A DNA stretch of 64,000 nucleotides from Lepeophtheirus salmonis (Eukaryota > Arthropoda > Copepoda > Siphonostomatoida > Caligidae). The stretch spans positions 28,028,002 to 28,092,001 of the forward strand of contig NC_052139.2 in assembly GCF_016086655.4 (NCBI RefSeq), read 5' to 3'. A program made the position numbers and the translations under genes. Position 1 is the first letter of the stretch, and each line of letters starts with the position of its first letter. Of this stretch, positions 11,998-23,444 are shown piece by piece. The notes beneath the pieces were generated by a model. The model ran no database searches, was not told the origin of the DNA, and saw only the letters and a list, made by a program, of their open reading frames with translations.

Positions 11998-12532
11998 CCA
12001 ACTCAGTTATGACACTTGAATCACAAATTAAAAGCTGGGGTGCGTTTCAACTCAACACTTGATAATTGGAGGTATGACTGTGCATATGTCATGGGTGGCA
12101 ATTTTCTTTTCTTTATTTAATTATACGTAGATTGATTCTTTCTCACACTTTTTGTAATTTCATTATCACTTTGTTTTTTTCCTCATTTTTTCCCTTTCTA
12201 CGAAGTGTAATATATGTATGTATATTTGATTAATTTTCTTGAAACTAACGTTTCCCTATTTATTTCAAACATACGGCATTACGTCATATTCCAAATAGTG
12301 GTATCTGACTTCCTCTCCCTAATTTTCACTTCTTCCTTTGTTCATGTCATGGAAGGAGGTGTTAGAACAATATTGACAGCTTCATTATCAAATTCAACAT
12401 AATATTTATACTAGACAGCTGTATATTTTATTAATTATGTTTGTTTCCTATGATTCACACAACTTCCATTTGTGTTTGTTATAAAATAAACTATTTTCTA
12501 AAACGTGTTCTGGAGTCTCTAACGACGACAGT

Positions 12533-12990
12533 ATGAACCTGAAACGTGCCATCATTTTGCTTCATTTGGAAGGGAAGAGCTTTAGGGACTTTACCAGGTC
12601 ATTGAAGGTCAATCAACGTGTCTACCTGGGCATGTCACAGTCCCAAGTACTTCCTGGATCCAGAAACAGCACTGGGAAGGATGTTATTGCTTACAGCCGA
12701 ACGGAGAACATTCACAAACTACAAAGGCTGAACAAGAGTAGTGCCAAACAACATTCAAACACTTTTGTAGCCCCTTCTTCAACAGATCTCAACAAAATGG
12801 ACTTCTCCATATAGTCAAATCTAGAGAAGGAGGTTAGTGTGACTTCCTACCTCAGCGACGACGACTTCAAGATCGCAATAGTGTCTGCATGGAGCAATGT
12901 GTTGTAGGATACCATCCGCAATGCGTGTAAAGTGGTTCTGACATGTATGAGAGCTTTAGTTGCCACCCATGGGCCCCATGAGGAATGAAC
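12533..12990 (+). pseudogene. internally deleted mariner-type transposase
   Basis: The frame opens at ATG 12533 with NLKRAIILLHLEGKSFRDF, a typical N-terminal helix-turn-helix of Tc1/mariner transposases. The frame stays open for 93 codons but passes directly from N-terminal sequence to the C-terminal motif STDLNKMDFSI (usual SPDLNPMDFSIW), where the Trp codon has become TAG. After the stop the same frame continues EKEVSVTSYLSDDDFK and ACKVVLTCMRAL, the normal C-terminal helices. The first two catalytic Asp regions, roughly 200 residues, are therefore missing. A deletion with a clean in-frame join is the simplest explanation. It is non-functional. No clear TIRs were found. Confidence 0.7.
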
Positions 12991-12999
12991 TGGCTCTCA

Positions 13000-13935
13000 C
13001 TTTAAAGGAACTTTCATCCTGATTAAAAGAGTATAAAAAGATGTTTCGAGAAATAAATATTTGTGTCTTTTCTTGAATGTTAAAGTTGTTTTTAGACTTA
13101 TGGGTCTACTGCTACGACGCATAAAATACCAACGGATACTACTGTACGACACATGGCATAAAAAACATATGAAGAAATAAATAGAGCAGGAGTGTAGCAA
13201 CTACCTTGCTCTGAAATGATCTTATATAGAGTCTTATCCTTGTAATTAAGATCAGGGTTCACCAAACTATGGACCACGACGTTGGTTCATCCACTCCGCT
13301 GGTGGTACTAGAGTTTCCTTGGTAAAACGAATGGAACACAAAAGTCTGTTATAAAATTAAACTTTGAGTACCATTTTTAGAATGCTAGAAGATTTTAATT
13401 TATTAATTCCTTAGTATGTATTTTATGGGCATTATCTTGTAAATAACTACAAAGTATCTTTGTTCCATTCCATACATTTCAAGAAATATTCCTTTTACAG
13501 CTGCTTGTCTCATGATGACTTTCTGAAGCAGAAGAACGTTCCCACTGGTATGGTATCAGTGTTTGGAACAACTATTTTTGTTTGCTTCTTGTTTTGTAGA
13601 AGATAGTTTTTATTCTTATTTTTTGGTATTGGAAAAAGATTACGCAAAACTATTTAAAGACTTAATTTATCCTTGGTCAACTTTTTTGATGAGGTATTGA
13701 CAATCAAATTCCAGTTCAAATGCCGATTTATAGTATCCTTTCACCGACCGTCTACACTCTTATTTATAATATATTAGCCAGTGGTCGATGACTAAGCTTT
13801 TACGTCTTAATAGTAGTGTTTTGAAGGTGATCTACTGAAAGTAGAATTCACTTTTTTAACCTGTGAATATTATTGTTGGAGTTTGTATTGAAAATCCTAG
13901 ACAGGTATGAGAACATTATGACTTTTAGAACATCG
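13000..13935. other. non-coding stretch
   Basis: No transposase motif or supported ORF was seen. The block is AT-rich and leads into a short degenerate repeat at 13940-14095. Confidence 0.45.
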
Positions 13936-13939
13936 AATG

Positions 13940-14095
13940 AACCTGTTCTTTAAAATAGTTTGGTCTGGATCTATCTTATTAAAATTTGGACTGAATCGGT
14001 TTCAACTAAAATTTGGTCTAAACTGGTGAACAATATGACTTGTAAAAAAACAAGCTTGTTGTTTCAAAATTTGAGGGGTCTAAATCAATCCAACT
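13940..14095 (+). repeat. fragment of degenerate GGTCTGGAT / AAAATTTGG direct-repeat array (family 3)
   Basis: Three diverged phrases of the type TTTGGTCTGGATC...AAAATTTGGACTGAATCGGT...AAAATTTGGTCTAAACTGGT occur here. The same phrase type fills the interior of the larger elements at 33129-34189 and 54936-55860. Confidence 0.5.
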
Positions 14096-14348
14096 CGGAG
14101 TAATTTACCCAAAAACCAAAAGTGTCTCGTACACAAAAATTTCGTAGAGACAAACTCCGAGTACTAATAGGATGGATTGATGGAAGCATTGGTATCGTGT
14201 GTGTATAATTACAAGAAGTCCATTTTGAAAAATAAGCAAAAAATTTATAAATAATGTCTTGTATCTGTTAGGTTGAAACTTTTCCAACCACCCACATATA
14301 TCGTGACTGAAAAATATATTCACAAATTAAAAAACCGATCATCTTTTT

Positions 14349-14690
14349 TTGTACTATCCAAACGTCATTTTGAACAATCCATTCACTGATACATGCCAAA
14401 AATGGTTGAAGTACAGAATAGGAACATCTTGTATTTTTACAAAAAAGTCCCAAGCAGGTCCTGAGGAGAGAATTTGTAACTTTTTCTCAGAAGAATTGGA
14501 GACCTCTTTTCATTTATTTTACGAATGTATAAGAAATACCCCGATCCTATATATGTTAGAAGAAGAAATCTTTATAAACTTTGAAGTAAGACCAAGCCCC
14601 TCGGATGTACTCATTTTAACGTCCTCATGTTATAAGGAGAGGTGGAAGATTGAGGGGTTATCTCCAAAGTACATGGCATAATATACGCCG
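14349..14690 (+). pseudogene. non-LTR retrotransposon remnant (zf-RVT domain)
   Basis: A 110-codon open frame reads NNPFTDTCQKWLKYRIGT, then ICNFFSEELETSFHLFYEC and NTPILYMLEEEIF. The pattern C-x-F-x-x-E-x-E-T-x-x-H-L-F-x-E-C, then a hydrophobic residue in place of Trp, is the zinc-binding segment after the reverse transcriptase/RNase H in non-LTR elements. One expected Cys (C-x-x-C) is Phe here. The sequence differs from the 9.2-kb copy, so it is a separate lineage or a distant relative. Upstream RT is missing. Frame conservation over 110 codons suggests moderately recent decay, but it cannot encode a functional enzyme alone. Confidence 0.65.
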
Positions 14691-14940
14691 TGAAGCATAA
14701 GAACCAAGAAACCCCTTTCGTGGCTCTGTGATTACGTCTCTTAAGCAGTTATAATCCTCGACTCCCTGCCATTGACAGGAATTATTAACAAGTATTACAC
14801 AATATGGATACAAAGGGTGTAGCGAAAAAACCTTTACACTTTCAATTTAGAACTTAATCAAGATGTATTTCAGCAAGCAGTTGTAATATGGTATGTAAAT
14901 AAAATAAAAATATTTAATATGATGTCTTGGCAACCCTAAT

Positions 14941-15895
14941 CATCAATGTAGGCCCGTGGCAGTAATGTTGGCTTCCAGGCAGCCACAGAAGGCCTTGAAC
15001 CCATTGAAGATGTAGTCCTAAGACATGAGAGTCACGTGTTGGTTGACAGAGTCCTTGAGGTTGTTGATATTTTGGTGTCGGACGATGCGGGCCTTTGACT
15101 TAACATGCACCCAAAAAATGAAGTCCAATGGGTTCGCATCTGTTGAGTAGGGAGCCACATTCTCTTTGGCCAAAAAGGCAAGTTGACCTCAAAATACTTC
15201 TGGGCCGTTTTGGACGTGGGTACAGGTGTACAATCTTGCTGGGACACTACATTCATGTCCGGATAGTTGGTGTGGACCCAAAGTAATAACTTCTATCCAA
15301 GGCCTGTGCGTAGTCAGTCCCTGTCAGCCTGTACCCAACCGGAACTAGAGGAAGGGAATTGCCTAGCCATCTGAGGCCACAAAGCCCATGGACATGACAG
15401 ATACAGGGTGCTTTGTGGTATTGAAAGTCAGGAGAGCCTCATCAAACTTCTTCAAAGGACAAATACCTATAATTTTGGCAGTTTCGTGTGGGGTACACTG
15501 TCCAAGTATTCTTATCACTGAGGATCAAAACCCGACTGGCTATGGTCTTTTTGAGATTATTCAACAGAACCTTGCAATATTGGAAATGGATCTCTTTCAT
15601 AGCTTGTGTTATGAGGGCCTCTTTACCATCACAAGGCCCTTGCTCCCAGCCTTTTTGATGGTCCTGTTGACGGTTCGGTCTGAAATGCCAAAGTCCTTGT
15701 TGTGCTCCCGCATCGACTACAAGCAGTTGGCTTGAGCAGGCTCCGTCAATTCTTTGAAATTCATTTTTCTACCAGACCCAAGCTTTTTGTCTACCGTATC
15801 TGACTTCATAACGACATCTACAGTTGGCTTAGAGATCCTCAACTGCTTTACAATTTCTGTTGGTTATTTTTCAGCGTCTAAAAGAGCGTAGACCA
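14941..15895 (-). pseudogene. mariner-type transposase, near full length but interrupted
   Basis: Minus-strand order is collinear with a mariner transposase. First comes the HTH ILVYALLDAEK, then TEIVKQLRISKPTVD and the linker KLGSGRKM. Next is a second HTH region HNKDFGISDRTVNRTIKKAG and then KRPLITQAMKE. The first catalytic block is RVLILSDKNTWTVYPTRN (usual form DEKTWTVDPxxN; the catalytic Asp is Tyr here). The second is recovered as QQDCTPVPTSKTAQKYFEVN, and the third is the decayed DANPLDF. The C-terminal helices end in EANITATGLH with a stop at about 14941. There are several stops and frameshifts. It lacks only the first few residues. No TIR was found at either side, so the termini may be eroded. 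This is one of the two most complete transposases in the window. Confidence 0.75.
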
Positions 15896-15899
15896 AAAT

Positions 15900-17080
15900 T
15901 CGTGAGTCACGTATCAGATGGTATTTTATCCGTATACACAAAAACCTTGATTTATATAGCAAACACGAAGTGTAAAGACTTTTTTGCCGCACTTGATAGA
16001 TTATTTGTACAAACGGCTCGAGAAAAAAAACCCTCTTTGGTATACTGTCTATATTCCGGATTTGGACTGCAACATCGGTCCAATATCACTATTTATATAT
16101 GAAATTGTGTAATGGAGAGGTTTAGAACAACTTCTTTTATAGGGAAATCTTCATTATCAAAATGATTTATAATTCCATACATTTTCGGTTATATATAGGT
16201 ATGTAAGTTCTTTTTGTTTTGTTTTGTTTTTTTGCAAATATTGTCTATGGTTTTCGCAAATAAGAGGGGGATATATAAGGCACACACAAAAACAGCATAT
16301 AAATATAAATAAATAAAGACAAATTCTCATGCAATTTGCAAGTAGACAGAAAAATATGACATGATTAATTTATATTGGAGAAAGAGGACCAAATAATCTA
16401 GGGGTCTCTCCACCCACCCCTTTGTCCAGCTAATAAATATGTAATAAACGAAACTTAATTAGGAATTATCACTGTTGTTATTCTTTTTAGTTTGCTAGTC
16501 TGGTTAAAAAGTCGATCATTTACATAAATATATTATAATTTGTGTTGGATCAGTCCTGGGACACATGACGACATTAGTCTTTTTTTTTTATCAGTCCAAT
16601 CTTTTTTAACATTCAACAGTCCTAAGGATGGAATCTTTGTTCCTTTAGTACTACAGTCCTAGCTATATTTATAGCTATTATTGACTCATAGCTAGGATGG
16701 GTTAATATAAAAACCAAGAAAATGTAAGCGAAAATAACGAACAATTATAAATATGTTTTATTCCACCAACCTTCCTAATTTAAACTTCAGCTATCTTGTC
16801 TTTAGATGAAAGAGATTATGTTGAGGCACTGTAAGGACATAGCTAGTCTCTACGTCATTTCACCTGTTGGAGTTAGCAGAAAGGACCAATAAGGATTGAA
16901 GACAGAGTGAAGAACCATTCCTATTATTATTTGAAATCTACGTTCAATAACATTCAATAAAACATAACGAGATCTGCCTTTCTCGATAACCCCACAGCGC
17001 ACGTAGCTTTGACAGCCCAGAGCCAACTTGTGCGGATCCAGATTTGCCATGGTATCAGTTCTGGTTTTCTTCTCTTAATT
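15900..17080. other. non-coding stretch, possibly with family-2 fragments at 16545-16680
   Basis: GTCCTAAGGATGGAATC, ACAGTCCTAGC and similar GTCCT words near 16545-16680 recall the TIR words of family 2, but no paired ends are visible. A 66-codon minus-strand ORF (16850-17050) is unassigned. Otherwise AT-rich. Confidence 0.35.
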
Positions 17081-17084
17081 TAAA

Positions 17085-17410
17085 TTTTATGGATGGATGG
17101 AGTAGCCCATGGAAGAAAATTACAGCTTCCAGCAAGACTGTGCAACAGCCAACCAGGCCATTAAAAGTGTTGGATGTCTTGGCTGCAAAATGTCTTCACT
17201 TTTGGAGCCCGGATTTTTGGCCTGCAACCCATGCTATTTTCTATTACAAGGTGGAGAGTCATGAATTAGGCCTTTGCAAAGTACCCTTCGTCTGTAGAGG
17301 CCCTTAGAAGTAAATTACCCGTATTATGGTCAAGCTGCTCGAGTTTGCCCTAACTGCTAAAGATTCCTGCGCCGTGTGGCCGAAGCTATCATGAGAAACA
17401 GATGTTATCA
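17085..17410 (+). pseudogene. mariner-type transposase C-terminal remnant
   Basis: Plus-strand reading in three frames recovers NYSFQQDCATANQAIKSV (second catalytic-Asp block), then a Trp-rich FWSPDFWPA segment where WPPxSPDLNPLD is expected, and then FLRRVAEAIMRN, the terminal helix (usual FRxRVEAVIxAxGG). The third Asp block is badly eroded. Frameshifts separate all three pieces. N-terminal domains are not identifiable upstream. Confidence 0.5.
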
Positions 17411-17469
17411 TAAATAATTGAATGCCATTAAATTTAGTTTTCAAGACTTTGAATATTCTGTTACTTCGC

Positions 17470-17815
17470 TACTGCCATTCATATTTCACTCATGAATAGT
17501 GAACTTCATTTCCTATTAAGAATGTACATTCAATTATATTTAAAACCTGATTGGCCATTCGTATGTACTCATAATATACGGAGAGTAACCTTAAGGATTT
17601 ATTGGGGAGTTGTAATTGTAAGTTTTTGTTGGATACAGAGTAGAATTGGGGATCGAACTCGGAGTAATACTAGCAAATATCATTGTTTACATCCTTTTCT
17701 CCTTCCTGTCTTGTCACAGTTGATTGTAGCTGAAACATTCTTTAAATTATCAGGACTGCCATGCTAATTTTCTATTTCTGTTGAACATGTCCTATATACA
17801 AACGATTTTCATCAC
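17470..17815 (+). mobile_element. family-1 TIR element
   Basis: It contains the family core GGAGTTGTAATTGTAAGTTT, then TTGGATACAGAGTAGAATTG and GGGGATCGAACTCGGAGTAA, and ends at GATTTTCATCACTA (right TIR, about 17802-17815). The left TIR is eroded. No coding sequence. The motif GGATCGAACTC superficially resembles an RNA polymerase III B box, but the family has TIRs and no A-rich tail. Confidence 0.7.
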
Positions 17816-17999
17816 TACATATTAGCGAGCAAGGATAACGATAACTTTCCGTAGTTTTTCCCAGAAGTTAAAAGAATGTGAGATTTGAAGATTCCGCTCA
17901 TTATATGATTGTTATTTACCGAAGCTGTTATCATTATTCTTAAATTTTTGTATAGATAATATGAATGTTTAAATTAATCACCACTGAAAAAAAGGGAAA

Positions 18000-19060
18000 G
18001 AGTAATTCTGAAGACTTGTTGGGTAGTTAAAAGTGTTTTTTCTTTTTAAGCAGTCGCAGTAGAATAGAAGATCGACATCATTGAATTTCCTGTCTATATC
18101 ATTCGTAGATATGGAAAGGTGGTTTATGGAATTTACTACCTGAACGTATTCCTACCTATATGATTGTTATTTATCGTGTGTATTTAGGGCATGTTAAAAA
18201 AGAAAAGAAAAATACCTTGGTAACCCTGCAAATTTGAAGAATGTTTTGAATGATCAGCTGGGACAAGGGAGGGGAGAGAGAAAGAAATATATAAAGACAT
18301 TTTATTGGCAAGAATTGATGTCGATCCCCAATTATACTCTGAGTCCAACAAGGACTTACAGTTATAAATCCCCAACAAATTCCATGGGCTACTCTCCGTC
18401 TTTATGATCAGACATGAATGTTTCATCAGGTTTTGAATAATATTGAATCTATATACGAAGGGATGTTCACTACTCAAGAATTAAATAATAATGCCACTTA
18501 CTAAGGAAAAGATCATTCATTCTTCAGATTATGAATTAAAAGAATAAAAATAACGGCCAGCTAATATTTACATACGATTTACATCACTTAATATATGTTG
18601 TGGCACTTTGCCTTATCAAGAGAGACACCAACATCCTCTTTGATGCATATTTACATGGTGGACCTAGACAAATAGAAGTCCATGTCTATCTCCGTACAGA
18701 GTGGTGATTGTATGGATATATTTAAACCAATAGCTGCTCGCAGATAATTAAATGAAACGTCATTCAGCTGCTTTACTCCAAACATTCTTGAAATTGTTAA
18801 AGTGAGTTTTTTTTTTTTTAAACATATGAGAAGAAATAATTATAAAAAAGTCCATCTTCTTATACAAAGAAAGATATATAGACTAGAATTACTCGTATTT
18901 TGATCCTTTATTCTAATCTGAGCCCATGAGGGACATATACTAATCGATAAATCGCCAACAAATCCTCATTGTTACTCTTTGTCTTTCATGACCACACGCA
19001 CGAGTCATTACTTTATGTTTAGATGTTATCTCTTCAATAATTAAAGAATAAGGATAACAG
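18000..19060. mobile_element. cluster of four family-1 TIR-element copies in both orientations
   Basis: Copies are a short plus-strand piece at about 18005-18170, a nearly complete minus-strand copy at 18188-18592, a plus-strand 3' piece at 18600-18830, and a minus-strand piece at 18880-19060. The minus copy contains the reverse complement of the core, and its left end reads ATTTACATCACTTA near 18580. Head-to-head and tail-to-tail arrangement in about 1 kb suggests nested insertion. A 97-codon ORF inside the 18.2-kb copy is a chance frame of the repeat. Confidence 0.65.
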
Positions 19061-19061
19061 T

Positions 19062-19467
19062 TTTGGAAAATAAAACACTTTTCAGATTGCCAATTTGAAA
19101 ATAAAAATCTTGCACGCTTCTAAGTTCATATTTTATACAGTTGTATTCATTCTGTACTTCTTTATATCGTTTTTTATGTTGTATATATCCCCCCTCATCT
19201 AGGCCTGTTGTTACTGTTACTATTATTTTATTCATGAAGGCAGGAGGCATATTGTAATGAAAAATATGGCATTTCTAATGTGAATGTTCATAGTTCATTG
19301 TTATTTCTTTATTTATACACAGGTCAAATACCCTACTTCAAGTTCCAAGTCTCCTTCCTTCTTATTGGAAAGTTCCTCTTCATTTAATGTGTTGAATTAA
19401 GTGGGAAAGGGTCAAGAGAGAAGTGTAATTGGATTAAATCTACAATAATATCTCAGTTTGTGAGAGA
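19062..19467. other. non-coding stretch
   Basis: AT-rich, with no recognised element. Confidence 0.5.
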
Positions 19468-19468
19468 C

Positions 19469-19791
19469 TAGTGTCTGTCCTCATTTATTCAGTCCAGTCC
19501 AGCCTTAAGACTGGTCCTATCCGTTCTTACAACTCCCGTATCATTCAAGCCAAATAAGTTATATGAAATATTTATTGAGATTATTGCAAATACCTTTCAA
19601 AGAATATGATTTTTTCAATGGAATACAAACATATTATATCGTTACTAAATTATATAATTTATTCTATTAAATAATGGGATAATGAAAAAACACCATCATT
19701 GACGTCATGAGGGATCGAAATTATCTTCTTTAAGGACCAAAAATGGATCTAAACGGGGCTGCCGTCCTAAATAAGGGCTGTGACGACACTA
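19469..19791. mobile_element. family-2 TIR element, complete ends
   Basis: The left end TAGTGTCTGTCCTCATTTAT is mirrored by the right end CTAAATAAGGGCTGTGACGA followed by CACTA, giving imperfect inverted ends of about 22 bp and a total length near 323 bp. The terminal TA on both sides could be the target duplication. There is no ORF, so it is a non-autonomous (MITE-like) DNA element. Confidence 0.7.
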
Positions 19792-19794
19792 TTT

Positions 19795-20425
19795 GTGAGC
19801 TAATGACTGAGTTTACGAAAAATGTTCAATTTTAGATTGAGTTAATATTTTGAGCTATTTAAAATTAGTTGATGTAGTCAGTCTTCTTCTAAGGCTGAAA
19901 GCGTCGGTCCGAGGCGGATCCCCCCACATTTAATCCCAGTTGATTTTTTATTTTTTCTATACTAATTGGGTCACATAATTTACTCCAGAGCCTAGTCCCG
20001 GACTACACACATAAATTTAAACATTTTTGAACTGTGAACCAATTTTTTCAGGACACATTCTGCGGATCAGATTGTGAAGCATATATTGTGAGTGTACCAA
20101 TATTCAAAATTTGGAAATCCACTTATGTAGACATAATTTTAAATAAGACCGATCATTTTTTTTTTTTTTTTTTTTGTGAACAGATATGAACCTAATTTTT
20201 CAATGAGACTCTCTATACCAAACTTCTTTAAAATTTCGAATTATTATGATTCAATATAAAGTATAACGCTCTCAAAACCCGTTTAGGGTTTTTATACACA
20301 AGTCCAACACTCCAATCTTTCATAAGAGGCTCACATTAAACTAGAACACTACTCTAGAAGTTTTTAAACTTTTACTCTTTTTTTTTATATTATTACTGAA
20401 AAAAATGCAAAACTTCAAATAGAGT
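19795..20425. other. non-coding stretch
   Basis: Includes a long T homopolymer at about 20157-20175 and the phrase AAAACCCGTTTAGGGTTTTT near 20274, part of which recurs near 24353. No gene. Confidence 0.45.
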
Positions 20426-20429
20426 ATTC

Positions 20430-20640
20430 TGGTCCTCAACATAAAAACAACCTGGAACAAAAATCAATTTATAATTTTACTTCATAAATATACATATTTG
20501 AGTCAATTATAGGCCTTCTATTCAAACTTGTGGGGTGAATGTAGATACCCAAGAAGTAAGTTATATTTTCAAACCCTTGTTTGATTTAATAGACTAATAT
20601 TGGGCCTGATATAATCCCTACTAATTGCATTATTAGAAAA
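20430..20640. repeat. dispersed repeat, copy 1 of 3 (TGAACAAAAAT family)
   Basis: TCAACATAAAAACAACCTGG then AACAAAAATCAA is shared with 23212-23440 and 24464-24660. All three copies continue with AATATT-, GTCAATTA-, GGC- and CCC-containing phrases in the same order. There is no coding potential. Confidence 0.5.
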
Positions 20641-20644
20641 ATAT

Positions 20645-21820
20645 TGCTTCTCCGTAAAAATTAATTTTAATCCTCAAAATCAATTGTAATCTAATATCTC
20701 AGATAAAGTTTGATTGCAATTATTAATTTTAATGACACAATAATATACACGATCCCTTGTTTTCCAGGCATATTGTGCTTAATGATTTTTTTTTTTTTTG
20801 TATTCACAGTCATTTCATTTGAAGGTTAATAGAAATACAATGTTAATCCATCATGTATTTGGGCTTGCTAAAATTTTCAATTTGATGTATCGTACCGACT
20901 GCTGGGCAAGACATACAGGTTTTGACAAATCAGGCAACCAATGTTGTTCTTTGACTTCACTATTAAAAAGCGTGGTGTAATTCAAACATCAGTCGTTCAC
21001 GTGTTTTGATATAACTTTGTTGTCTGTTGAAGTCTGTCTTTTTAATTCCAAATTGAGCCTAATCTATTCTAAGTTTTAAAAAGCTATAGTCAAATTGTTT
21101 TATCTTCTAATTTTGATTATTAAAACTAATTATATATGAAATGATTTTTATATAGTATTAGTGATAAATGGAATTCAAGGGTAGCAGCTATATTTTTTGA
21201 CTTAATAAAGGTATTTCAAGCTCCTAAACTCTTTTTTGAGAAGCATGTTATGAGACTCAATAGTTTATCAGCTAAATTGAATTAAGCTAATGGAAGTTTA
21301 ATGGCAAGGGTTTACCGATATTTAAGCAAATGTATAAAACAATGCTTCGTATCACTATACAAAATATAATAATATAAAATAACCTTAAATTGACAACGAA
21401 TCAGTTTCTATTTTTATACCAAATATTAAACATTAAATGACAGATTTTAAATAAATAAAGAACTCACGTCAAAAGATTATTTTTTTACTAAACTGTCTAC
21501 AGAAACTGCCACACCATCTGCCACTTTTTAAGCCCCTGGAAGATGAGTTCATTCTCAAAGATAGTCTTCGAAGCGGTAAGCCAGTCAAGCTCATCTCAAA
21601 AAGGTAATACAATACTTACTAAAAGTTTAATTGGCATTCATGAGTCAAATCAGCCTGAGCAAACTTTAAAAATATCACTAGCCAGATGATGGCCCGGAAG
21701 TATTAAGTTATAAAGCTGCGATGACTATCTTTCTGACTGAGCCCACCTTCTGGGCACTTTCGTATGCAGTTTACCTACAGCTGCTTGATACTATAAATAG
21801 ATCTGCACCTGAGTTCTTTT
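20645..21820. other. non-coding stretch
   Basis: AT-rich; a 60-codon ORF at 20798-20980 has no support. Nothing else recognised. Confidence 0.45.
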
Positions 21821-21824
21821 AATA

Positions 21825-22560
21825 TTAGCCGCCCTTAGTGGCAATAATGGCTTCCAGGTAACGGCGGAAGGTCTGACATACCTACAGATGTAGTCATCTG
21901 TCATGGTGTCCCAGTAATGGCTGACAGTGGCATTGAGGCCTCGCTACTTGGATGACGGACACTGCAGGCTCTCTCTTCGACATGCACTCAAAATGTGGGG
22001 GATTGGCATCAGGACTGTAGGGGTGGGCCAAAAGCGTCAAGAAAGAGCTCAAAAGACTCATTCAAAAAAGTCTAGCGACGGAGTAGATGGGTGTCTTTCA
22101 TTGCATGTGTCAAAAAGTGACCCTTTCAACCTCACAAGGCTTTCTCCACTCGCTTTTTTTTATAGCTCTCTGGATAGTCTGGTGTGAAATCCCGAGATCC
22201 ATAGCATGGACCCTCATGAGCTTGAGAAGGCTGGCCTTAGTTGTTTTCTTTAACTCCTCCGAATCCAATTTAGCCTTTTTGAGAGAGCCCTTCTTCCTCT
22301 GCGACGTTTTGGACTTGTTAATTGGGTAAACAGTGTTCCTGGAGACACCCAGCTACTTGCAATGTGCAAATGGAAATGCGTCGATCATGTTCAAGTGTCA
22401 TTTTCTCGACTTGTATATAAGATAAAGAGCTCAAACTTGTTTCGTTTTGTGACTAATTGTTTGTGCTTTAATAAATCGAAATATGAATTAGTTTCAATGA
22501 ATCAAACTTCATTGATAACTGAATTAGTAAGTCCTCAGATTTCACTACCCTGTGTACAGT
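21825..22560 (-). pseudogene. internally deleted mariner copy (deletion-derivative family)
   Basis: On the minus strand the N-terminal part reads NMIDAFPFAHCK, LGVSRNTVYPINKSKTS (first HTH), KASLLKLMRVHAMDLGISHQ and TIQRAIKKSEW (second HTH). It then jumps straight to a decayed YSPDANPPHF (third catalytic block) and a C-terminal EAIIATKGGY stop at the left end. The region carrying the first two catalytic Asp residues is missing. The junction region AGACTTTTTTGAATGAGTCT followed by TTTGAGCTC matches the junctions of the copies near 36.8 kb and 52.6 kb. The non-coding end at 22400-22560 (CTCGACTTGTATATAAGATA and onwards) matches 59450-59605. Several stops; non-functional. Confidence 0.75.
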
Positions 22561-22564
22561 TGGA

Positions 22565-23208
22565 GAGGTGGTACAAGACTTATTCACTACTCAGTAATTA
22601 TGATTATTTGTGGACATTTGGTCACCAACCATATATTTATTTATTTACATAAATATATGGTTGTTGTAATATGACATCATACTACCCTTAAGTGTCAGGC
22701 TTCCCCTCCGTTTTCATCTTTAAAAAAAAAAATACTCATATATAAACTTGACGTCTTTATAATTCAATTATCATCCCTGTATTTTCCCTCTTCTCTTTTT
22801 CTCGCTCTCTGTTTTTTATACTCACTCACTGAGACTTTGTGTAACAGATGGCCACCGGAGTCGTCTCTCTTCCTTCTTTCGTTTTTTATTCATAGTCCTA
22901 GTTTAAATTCATATCAACCATTCGTTCCTAGTTTTTTATTATTATGATACTCCTATGATTACTAACATATTCCCCATTACAACTTGCTTTGCTGAATAAT
23001 GAAATCTCTCATTTTTATTCTTGATTTTTTGGGATAGAGTCATAATTGACGTTCCCGCGCTGTCGTTGTTATTGAGCAAATGAACCAATATCAAAATGGC
23101 TGCAATTATTAATAATTCTTGAGATGAACTGAGAAGATATTGTGTTACGACTTCACAGTAGAAAGACGAACGCCTTATATGTATGGCGTATCTACAAACA
23201 ACTGTTGT
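22565..23208. other. non-coding stretch with hairpin
   Basis: Contains the perfect inverted repeat at 22626-22663 and pyrimidine-rich DNA at 22780-22900. A 101-codon minus-strand ORF (22942-23247) is unassigned and not convincing. Confidence 0.4.
22626..22663. repeat. perfect 15-bp inverted repeat
   Basis: Arms CAACCATATATTTAT (22626-22640) and ATAAATATATGGTTG (22649-22663) are exact reverse complements with an 8-nt loop. It lies about 65 bp beyond the mariner copy at 21825-22560. Confidence 0.8.
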
Positions 23209-23211
23209 GTA

Positions 23212-23440
23212 TTTTATATGTGTCAACGTAAAAATAATCTTGAACAAAAATCAGGGAAAGAAGAAAATCCCAATTGATGTCTTTTTACAAGCCAATATTT
23301 CATAGACATTTATCCGTCAATTATGGGCTCTTATTTAAATTACTGGGATACGCTTAGCTATCCAAAAATTTAAAGCATAGGTTAAAACCTTTGTTTCTAT
23401 ATTGATCCCTATATGACCCCTTTCAAAAGGAATGGAGAAA
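23212..23440. repeat. dispersed repeat, copy 2 of 3 (TGAACAAAAAT family)
   Basis: GTGTCAACGTAAAAATAATC then TTGAACAAAAATCA, followed by CCAATATTTCATAGAC and AAATTACTGGGATAC. This copy and the one at 24464 share all these phrases in order. Confidence 0.6.
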
Positions 23441-23444
23441 TTTA

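Noticed and set aside
18184..18477. 97-codon minus-strand ORF as a gene
   Set aside because: It lies entirely within a family-1 TIR element whose other copies have different, broken frames.
22780..22900. Pyrimidine-rich stretch followed by ACAGATGGCCACC as a promoter and start codon
   Set aside because: The frame closes after about 15 codons and no downstream exon could be tied to it.
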